Origin: RYN-111 sp963760125
GTDB taxonomy: Bacteria > Actinomycetota > Actinomycetes > Mycobacteriales > SCTD01
DNA: 64,000 nt
Assembly (NCBI GenBank): GCA_963760125.1
Contig: CAVXBV010000011.1
Span: forward strand, 186,001-250,000
Direction: 5' to 3'
Made by a program: the position numbers and the translations under genes. A model generated the notes under the pieces. It was not told the origin of the DNA. It made no database searches and saw nothing but the letters and a program-made list of their open reading frames with translations. This document shows positions 58,104 through 64,000 of this stretch, piece by piece; position 1 is the first letter of the stretch; each line of letters starts with the position of its first letter.

Positions 58104-59777
58104 CTAGAGGACGGTGAGGGGCAGGGCGCCGGGGGCGCCGGCGGGGACGACGGCATGCCGCGGCGGGACGGGGGCGAGACGGACGTACGCCAGTCCCTGT
58201 GCCGGGCGGGGGTCGGTCTCCCCGGCGTTGGGCCACAGCGACATCGCCCGCTCGGCCTGCGCCGTGATGGTGAGTGAGGGGTTCACGCCGAGGTTGGCGC
58301 TGATCGCCGCGCCGTCCACGACGTGCAGGGTGGGGTAGCCGTGCACCCGGTGGTAGGCGTCGATGACGCCGGTGCTGGCGGACTCCCCGATGACGCACCC
58401 GCCGATGATGTGCGCGGTCATCGGGACGTTGGCCAGGTCGCCGACCGTGCCGCCGGGGAAACCACCGATCTCCTTCGCCACCCGCCGGGTCGCGTCGTGC
58501 GCGACCGGGATCCAGGACGGGTTCGGCGCTCCGTGCCCGGGGGCGCTGGTGAGCTTTCCGCGCCTGGTGCGCTTCACGGTGATGGAGTTGTCGAGCGTCT
58601 GCATCACCAGCACGATGATGGTCTTCTCCGACCAGTGGCGCACCGACAGGGACTTGGCGAAGACGTACGGATGGCGCAGCACCTGCAGCAGGAAACGCAG
58701 CCACCGCGGGAGCCGGCCGCCGCCGTCCACGAGGATCGTGGAGAGCAGCCCCATGGCGTTCGAGCCCTTGCCGTACCGCACGGGTTCGACGTGGGTGACG
58801 CCGTCGGGGTGGAAGCTCGAGGTGATCGCCACGCCCTGGTCGAAGGAGTTCGCCGGTACGTGAGGGGCCTGGGCCCCGAGCAGCGCCTCGCTGTTGGTGC
58901 GGGTGATCTCCCCGAGCCGGTCGGAGAGGTCCGGCAGGACCCCCCGGGCCTTCATCTCGTGCAGCAGGCCCTGGGTGCCCAGGGTGCCGGCGGCGAGCAC
59001 GACGTGGGCGGCGGTGCGCCGCGTGACCGGCCCCTTCTTCCCCGTCGGGGTGGTCTCGACGACCCAGGAGCCGTCCGCCTGCGGGAGGACGGCGGTCGCG
59101 GTGGTGAGCGGCTCGACGACCGCGCCGCGGCTCTCCGCGAGGTAGAGGTAGTTGAGGTCCAGGCGGTTCTTGGCGCCGTACCGGCAGCCGATCATGCACT
59201 CACCGCACTCGGTGCACCCGGTGCGCTTCGGACCGGCGCCGCCGAAGTAGGGGTCGTCGACCTCGACGCCCGGCTCGCCGAAGAACACGCCGACCGGCGT
59301 GGGGTGGAAGGACGCACCGACCCCCATGTCCGTCGCGACCTTCTGGAACACCACGTCGGCGGCCGTGGTCGTGGGGTTGGTGACCACGCCGAGCATCCGG
59401 CTGGCTTGCTCGTAGTGCGGCGCGAGCTCGGCCTGCCAGTCGGTGAGGTGGGCCCACTGCGCGTCCTGGAAGAACGGCGCGGGCGGGCTGTACAGGGTGT
59501 TGGCGTAGACGAGCGAACCGCCACCGACACCGGCGCCGGACAGGATGACGACGTCCTTGAGGACGGTGATGCGCTGCATGCCGTGCAGCCCGAGCCGCGG
59601 CATCCACAGGAAGGCCCTGAGGTCCCAGGAGGTCTTCGGCAGGGTGTCCGGGGTGAAGCGCCGCCCGGCCTCCAAGACCGTGACGCGGTACCCCTTCTCC
59701 ACCAGACGCAGTGCGCTCACGGAGCCACCGAAGCCGCTGCCGATGATGATGACATCGCTCGTTGTCTCAGTGGTCAC
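58104..59777 (-). CDS. GMC oxidoreductase, ChoD-like (cholesterol oxidase type)
   Basis: 557 residues. FAD motif IIIGSGFGGSVSALRLVEKGYRV, GVGGGSLVYANTL, and a C-terminal GMC signature around HIIGGCVIG and NLGVNPSLTITAQAERAM. A four-cysteine cluster CTECGECMIGC lies near residue 190, as in mycobacterial ChoD and relatives; it resembles a ferredoxin-type ligand set. Likely oxidises a sterol or other hydrophobic alcohol; cholesterol itself is not proven. Start GTG 59777 has TAGGAT (plus ATCCTA, 59784-59789) 6 nt upstream. Confidence 0.9.
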   Translation of the reverse strand: MTTETTSDVIIIGSGFGGSVSALRLVEKGYRVTVLEAGRRFTPDTLPKTSWDLRAFLWMPRLGLHGMQRITVLKDVVILSGAGVGGGSLVYANTLYSPPAPFFQDAQWAHLTDWQAELAPHYEQASRMLGVVTNPTTTAADVVFQKVATDMGVGASFHPTPVGVFFGEPGVEVDDPYFGGAGPKRTGCTECGECMIGCRYGAKNRLDLNYLYLAESRGAVVEPLTTATAVLPQADGSWVVETTPTGKKGPVTRRTAAHVVLAAGTLGTQGLLHEMKARGVLPDLSDRLGEITRTNSEALLGAQAPHVPANSFDQGVAITSSFHPDGVTHVEPVRYGKGSNAMGLLSTILVDGGGRLPRWLRFLLQVLRHPYVFAKSLSVRHWSEKTIIVLVMQTLDNSITVKRTRRGKLTSAPGHGAPNPSWIPVAHDATRRVAKEIGGFPGGTVGDLANVPMTAHIIGGCVIGESASTGVIDAYHRVHGYPTLHVVDGAAISANLGVNPSLTITAQAERAMSLWPNAGETDPRPAQGLAYVRLAPVPPRHAVVPAGAPGALPLTVL

Positions 59778-59879
59778 CGGGCAATCCTACGGTCCGGGCA
59801 CTCCCTGCGCACCCCGCGGTGGAGCCGGCGTCACCGGGCTGTCACCGCGCGCGGACCCCTCCTGCGTCACCCTGGAGGC

Positions 59880-60683
59880 ATGGCCCGCCTGTCGCTCCTG
59901 CCCGTTCCCCTCGCCCTGCTCGGTGTGCTGCTGGTGCGCCCGGACCTGCTGACCGGAGCGCTGGGGTCGTGGCGGGCGTGGGTGGCGTCTGCGGTCGTCG
60001 TGCTGGTGGCCTTCGGGGTGCGACGGCTGGTGGCCCGGTCCCGTCCCGCGCTCGCCCCCTGGGCGGGTACGGCGGTCACGCTGGGGCTGCTGGCGGCGCT
60101 GATCGCCCCCTCGCTGGCCGGTCAGCGGACCGTGGTGGAGGACTTCCCGGCGGTGATCGAGGCCGCGGACACCACCGCGGACCTACCCGCCGAGCCGGCC
60201 GCCGACCTGCCTGCCGCTGCCGGGCCGTCCCCGACACCCGCTGCCCCTGTCGCCGCGCCGGCGCCGCCCGCTCCTGCTCCGGCGGCGACGTCGCCGGCGC
60301 GCCCCAGCGCCGCGACCTCGGCGCCGACCCCCGCGGCCCGCGCCTCGACGGCAGCGCCGGCGTCCGCCGTACGCCTGTCGTCCGGGCGGCTGTCCGGGAT
60401 CAACCACAAGGCGTCGGGCGGGGTGGCGATCTACCGGGTGTCCGGCGGCAACGTCCTGCGCTTCGAGGACGTCTCGTTCAACCGCGAGCCCGGACCGTCG
60501 GTGCACCTGGTCCCGCCGGGTTCCCGTTCGCCGAAGGGTGGCGTACGGCTCGGGAAGCTGAAGGCCGAGAAGGGCAGCTTCAGCTACGCCCTGCCGGCGT
60601 CGGTCGACGCGACCGCTGCGTGGTCGGTGCTGATCTGGTGCGACCCGTACAGCACGCCGATCGGCGCGTCCGACCTCAGCTAG
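59880..60683 (+). CDS. Membrane protein with C-terminal DM13 domain
   Basis: 267 residues: two hydrophobic N-terminal segments (to about residue 80), a Pro/Ala linker (about 95-160), then a DM13 domain with GRLSGINHKASGGVAIYRVSG, EPGPSVHLVPPG and SVLIWCDPYSTPIGASDL, including the conserved Cys of this domain. DM13 domains are proposed to be redox/electron-transfer modules, not demonstrated here. Divergent from the GMC oxidoreductase gene, 102 bp away, which may hint at a functional link. Confidence 0.87.
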   Translation: MARLSLLPVPLALLGVLLVRPDLLTGALGSWRAWVASAVVVLVAFGVRRLVARSRPALAPWAGTAVTLGLLAALIAPSLAGQRTVVEDFPAVIEAADTTADLPAEPAADLPAAAGPSPTPAAPVAAPAPPAPAPAATSPARPSAATSAPTPAARASTAAPASAVRLSSGRLSGINHKASGGVAIYRVSGGNVLRFEDVSFNREPGPSVHLVPPGSRSPKGGVRLGKLKAEKGSFSYALPASVDATAAWSVLIWCDPYSTPIGASDLS

Positions 60684-60745
60684 CCGTCGTCCGCGCCCCT
60701 CGCGCGGCTCGGCTACGCTTGCCCACCGATGGCTCCGGTCATCGA

Positions 60746-60835
60746 GGAGGTGTCGCCTAGCCCGGTCTATGGCGCCGCACTGCTAATGCGGTTTGGGTCT
60801 CAAGCCCATCGGGAGTTCAAATCTCCCCACCTCCG
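60746..60835 (+). tRNA. tRNA-Ser (anticodon GCU)
   Basis: Acceptor arms GGAGGTG (60746-60752) and CACCTCC (60828-60834), discriminator G60835. Anticodon stem CCGCA/TGCGG encloses CTGCTAA with anticodon GCT at 60782-60784, reading AGC and AGU. A long variable arm (TTTGGGTCTCAAGCCCATC) confirms class II. The 3' end continues CCG, so CCA is not encoded, unlike the other tRNA-Ser here. Confidence 0.95.
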
Positions 60836-60934
60836 CCGGTCACGAGGGGCGCTCCTTTCGCCAGGGGCGCCCTTCGTCGTACGTGCCCTGCTGACGTCCC
60901 CGGTTGTGTCGGACCCCCGCCGTACGTTCGGGGA

Positions 60935-62035
60935 ATGCGACTGCTCCACACCTCCGACTGGCACCTGGGTCGGACGCTGCACCGGGCCGACCTGCGCGAC
61001 GCCCAGGCGACCTTCCTGGACCACCTGGTGGAGGTCGTGCGGGCCGAGCGGGTCGACGTGGTGGTCGTCGCGGGAGACGTCTACGACCGGGCCATCCCTC
61101 CGGTCGACGCGGTCGAGCTCTGCTCGAGCGCGTTCGCCCGGCTCCGGGCGGCGGGTGCGCGCGTGGTCGTCATCAGCGGCAACCACGACAGCGCCCGGCG
61201 GCTGGGCTTCGGCGCGGCGCTGATCGATGCCGGAGGCGTGTTCCTGCGCACCGACGTCGCGACCGCCGACGTGCCGGTCGTCATCGATGACGTGCCGTTC
61301 TTCGCGGTGCCGTACCTCGAGCCCGCCGCTCACGGGTGCCGCTCCCACGTCGCGGCCCTGACCTCTGCGCTCGACCGGGTGCGTGTCGTCGCGCCGCCGT
61401 CCTCGGTCGTGCTCGCCCACTGCTGGGTGGCCGGAGGAGCGGCGAGCGACAGCGAGCGCGACATCACCGTCGGCGGCGTCTCGGCGGTGCCCGTGTCGTT
61501 GTTCGACGGCTTCTCCTACGCCGCCCTCGGGCACCTGCACGGCTCTCAGGTGCTCAGCGAGTCCCTGCGCTACAGCGGGTCTCCGCTGGCGTACTCCTTC
61601 TCCGAGGCCGCGCACAACAAGGGCTCGTGGCTGATCGACCTCGGGCCGACGGGGGTGGTCGGCGAGGCGTTCGTGCCGGCCCCGGTGCCGCGCCGGCTGT
61701 CGACGCTTCGTGGTGACCTCGCCGACCTGCTGGTCGACCCGTCGCTGGTCGGCCAGGAGCAGGACTGGCTGTCGGTGGTCTTGACCGACGCCGCGCGCCC
61801 CGAGGCGGCCATGGACCGGCTCGCCACCCGGTTCCCCCACGTCCTGGTCCTGGCTCATGAGCCCGCCGGTGTCGAGCGCTCCACCGCGTCCTACAAGGCC
61901 CGGGTCTCCGGCCGGACCGACCTCCAGGTCGCCACCGCGTTCGTGCAGCACGTCCGCGGCACCGAGGCCACAGGCGTCGAGCAGACGCTGCTGTCCGACG
62001 CCTTCGAGGGCGTCCGCCTGGAGGTCCCCGCATGA
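60935..62035 (+). CDS. sbcD: SbcD, nuclease subunit of the SbcCD (Mre11-Rad50-like) complex
   Basis: 366 residues. Metallophosphoesterase motifs are all present: DWHLG (Asp8, His10), VAGDVYDRAIPP, SGNHDSARRLGF, LAHCWVAGG and YAALGHLHG. Together with SbcC it trims hairpins and protein-blocked DNA ends. Start ATG 60935 has TACGTT (60923-60928) 6 nt upstream. TGA overlaps the sbcC ATG (ATGA). Confidence 0.95.
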   Translation: MRLLHTSDWHLGRTLHRADLRDAQATFLDHLVEVVRAERVDVVVVAGDVYDRAIPPVDAVELCSSAFARLRAAGARVVVISGNHDSARRLGFGAALIDAGGVFLRTDVATADVPVVIDDVPFFAVPYLEPAAHGCRSHVAALTSALDRVRVVAPPSSVVLAHCWVAGGAASDSERDITVGGVSAVPVSLFDGFSYAALGHLHGSQVLSESLRYSGSPLAYSFSEAAHNKGSWLIDLGPTGVVGEAFVPAPVPRRLSTLRGDLADLLVDPSLVGQEQDWLSVVLTDAARPEAAMDRLATRFPHVLVLAHEPAGVERSTASYKARVSGRTDLQVATAFVQHVRGTEATGVEQTLLSDAFEGVRLEVPA

Positions 62036-64000
62036 GGCCGCACCACCTGACCATGACCGCCTTCGGGCCTTACGCAGAGACCGTCGAGGTGGATCTCGAC
62101 CGCCTCGCCGACGCGGGGCTGTTCCTGCTGCACGGCCCGACCGGCGCCGGGAAGACGACGCTGCTCGACGGCATCGGCTTCGCGCTGTTCGGCCGGGTCC
62201 CGGGCGCGCGGGGCGAGGCCAAGCGGCTGCGGTCCGACCACGCCGCTGCCGGCGTCCGCACGGAGGTGCGGCTCGAGGCCACCCTGCTCGGGCGTCGGTT
62301 GCGCGTCACGCGTTCGCCCGCCTGGGAGCGCGCGAAGACCCGCGGGACCGGCACCACCACCGAGCAGGCGCGCGTCCACCTGGAAGAGCTCGTCGCGGGC
62401 GCCTGGGTGTCCCTGTCCACGCGCGCCGGCGAAGCCGACCTGGAGATCGCTGATCACGTCGGGATGTCGGCCGAGCAGTTCTTCCAGGTCGTGCTCCTGC
62501 CGCAGGGCGAGTTCGCGAGGTTCCTGCGCGCCGACTCCCAGGACCGCGCGGCGCTGCTCCAGCGGCTGTTCTCCACCGAGCGGTTCGCCGACGTGGAGAA
62601 ATGGCTTGCCCACCAACGCCGGTCGACGGCCGAGCGGGTGTCCGTGGCCCGCGAGGAGATCAGCCGCGTGGTCGCCGGCTCGGGGAGGTCGCGGCCGTGG
62701 ACGCGCCAGAGGCGATCACCCTGCCCTGGGCGCAGGACCTCCTCGACGCGGCCATTGCTGGGGAGCAGGGGTGTGACGAGCAGGTCGGGCTGGTGGCGGC
62801 TCTGCGCGACGGGCGGCGTCGGGAGCTCGAGGACGCGACCTCGCTCGAGGGCCGACAGCAGCGCCGGGCCGGTGCTCTGGCGCGCGCACAGCGCCTGCAG
62901 CTCGAGCGCCCGCGCGTGCTCGCCCTGCAGGTCGAGGTCGATGCGGCCGCACGCGCCGCCGAGGTGGCGGGCGTGCTCGCCGCCGTCACCGAGCGCCGCG
63001 CCCGGCGGGACATCGCGCTGGTCGAGGAGCGGTCCGCGCGCGCGCAGGTCGGCCCAAAGCTCGCGGAGCGCGTGGCCGGCGGCGTCAGTCCTGAGGGTGA
63101 TGGGCGTTCGGACGGGGGTGACGTTCTCGCGTGGCGATCCGCGCTGGCTCGCGAGCAGGAGCGCGCCGGCCGGCTGGCGGCGTTGGCTGCTGTCGACCGG
63201 ACCCATCAGTCAGCTGTGCTCGAGGCGTCCCAGGCCCGCGACGACCAGGCCGACGCGCTCGCCGCCGTCGGCGAGACCGAGCTAGCCCTGTCCGTGCTGC
63301 CGACCCGGCGCGTCGAGCTCACCGGCCAGCTCGCGGCCGCTCGGGCTGCGGCGACCCGCGTCCCCACCGTCCGGGCCGAGCGCGACCGGCTGGTGGCGCT
63401 GCGCCCCGACGTCATCGCGCTGGCTCAGCAGACCGCGCGCGAGCAGGTGCTGCGCGACCAGGTGCTCGCCGCCCGAGAGACCTCTGTGGCGCTGTCCCGC
63501 AAGGCTCTCGACCTCCGCGTCGCCAACGTCAACTCGATGATCGCCCGACTGTCGGCCAACCTCGTCGACGGCATTCCCTGCGACGTGTGCGGCTCGCCGG
63601 AGCACCCCGACCCGAGTGCGCTGCGTGACGAAGGCGTCAGCACCGACGACGAGGACCGCGCCCGCCGCGAGGCCGATCTGGCCGAGGAGCAGGTCGCCCG
63701 GCTGTTGGCCGAACAGGCCGGCGTCCACGCGACCTGCAGCACGTTGGCGGCCCGCGTCGGACCGCTCACCCTGGACGTGCTCGACGACCACATCGCCGGG
63801 CTCGACCTGGAGCTCGGTGCGCTGGAGCAGGCCGTCGTCCGGCTGGAGCAGGCCGAGGCCGACCTCTCCGGCCTCGACGAGCAGCGCGCGGCCCTCGGCC
63901 AGCAGCACGTCGCCCTGACTGCCCGCGCCGACCACGCAGGGCGTCGGGCCGCCGACGCCGACCAGCGGGCCACGCAGGCGCTTGCTGGTCTGCGCGAGGA
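62032..64000 (+). CDS. sbcC: SbcC, ATPase subunit of SbcCD; partial and frameshifted
   Basis: Rad50-like SMC ATPase. The N-terminal Walker A is GPTGAGKTT (36-44), followed by FFQVVLLPQGEFARFLRADS typical of SbcC. After about residue 218 the frame changes: as given it runs out of homology and stops at 63285, but the frame one base over continues open to the window end, with coiled-coil sequence and the zinc-hook CxxC (PCDVCGSPEHP, cysteines at 63579-63581 and 63588-63590). Adding one G to the GGGG run at 62682-62685 restores a single frame. Frameshift mutation or sequence error. The C-terminal ATPase half is beyond the window. Confidence 0.9.

Overview
The window is a 64-kb piece of a high-GC chromosome with dense, mostly bidirectional coding, many GTG starts and many 4-bp ATGA/GTGA gene overlaps. 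The gene set points to an actinomycete (Actinomycetota): a bacterial proteasome activator (Bpa) ending in GQYL, WS/DGAT and a fused acyl-CoA reductase for neutral lipids, a mycofactocin-type SDR, a DUF222-HNH nuclease, an LAxTG-type surface anchor and a ChoD-like GMC oxidase. A Nocardioidaceae-like member is my best guess from gene content, but it is only a guess. No prophage, insertion sequence, CRISPR array or rRNA was seen.

Layout. 1-8 kb is housekeeping: partial arginine deiminase, a PAS-like protein, larB-larC (nickel-pincer cofactor), a DUF4446 protein, pheA, an AIM24 protein, serS and a Cof-type HAD phosphatase. 8-16 kb holds an SRPBCC protein coupled to Bpa, a cysteine-desulfurase-like enzyme, a quinone oxidoreductase with a lipoprotein, a secreted propeller protein and WS/DGAT. 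16-21 kb, on the minus strand, has a hydrolase, a frameshifted DUF222-HNH gene and a VOC protein plus AcrA1-like double reductase ended by a clear intrinsic terminator.

21-32 kb is the most distinctive part. A P450 without the usual acid-alcohol pair is followed by a seven-gene, translationally overlapping plus-strand operon: DUF1295 membrane protein, SCP2-type thiolase, carotenoid-cleavage-type oxygenase, tandem HxlR regulator, LivF ATPase, a single-chain LivH-LivM-LivG fusion and a membrane-anchored LivK-like binding protein. Its promoter carries a perfect TTGCTA/TAGCAA inverted repeat. It reads as an uptake-plus-oxidation locus for an unknown hydrophobic or aromatic substrate.

32-47 kb: DrrAB-type exporter with a divergent TetR regulator, a flavin disulfide oxidoreductase, DegV, a flavin monooxygenase with a hot-dog thioesterase, PlsY, tRNA-Ser(UGA), a LysM protein, and a minus-strand cluster of thioesterase, SDR and a four-gene carbohydrate-type ABC importer. 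47-60 kb: secreted and surface proteins, a PAP2 protein, a cyclase-ATPase-TPR signalling protein facing a Crp-type regulator, a ChoD-like oxidase and a DM13 protein. 60-64 kb: tRNA-Ser(GCU), sbcD and partial sbcC.

Two features run through the whole window. Many genes have a TANNNT-like hexamer exactly 6-7 nt before the start codon, so they are probably leaderless transcripts. Three genes (DUF222-HNH, a thioesterase and sbcC) carry single-base frameshifts, two of them in the same TCGGGG context, which may be sequence errors rather than real mutations.
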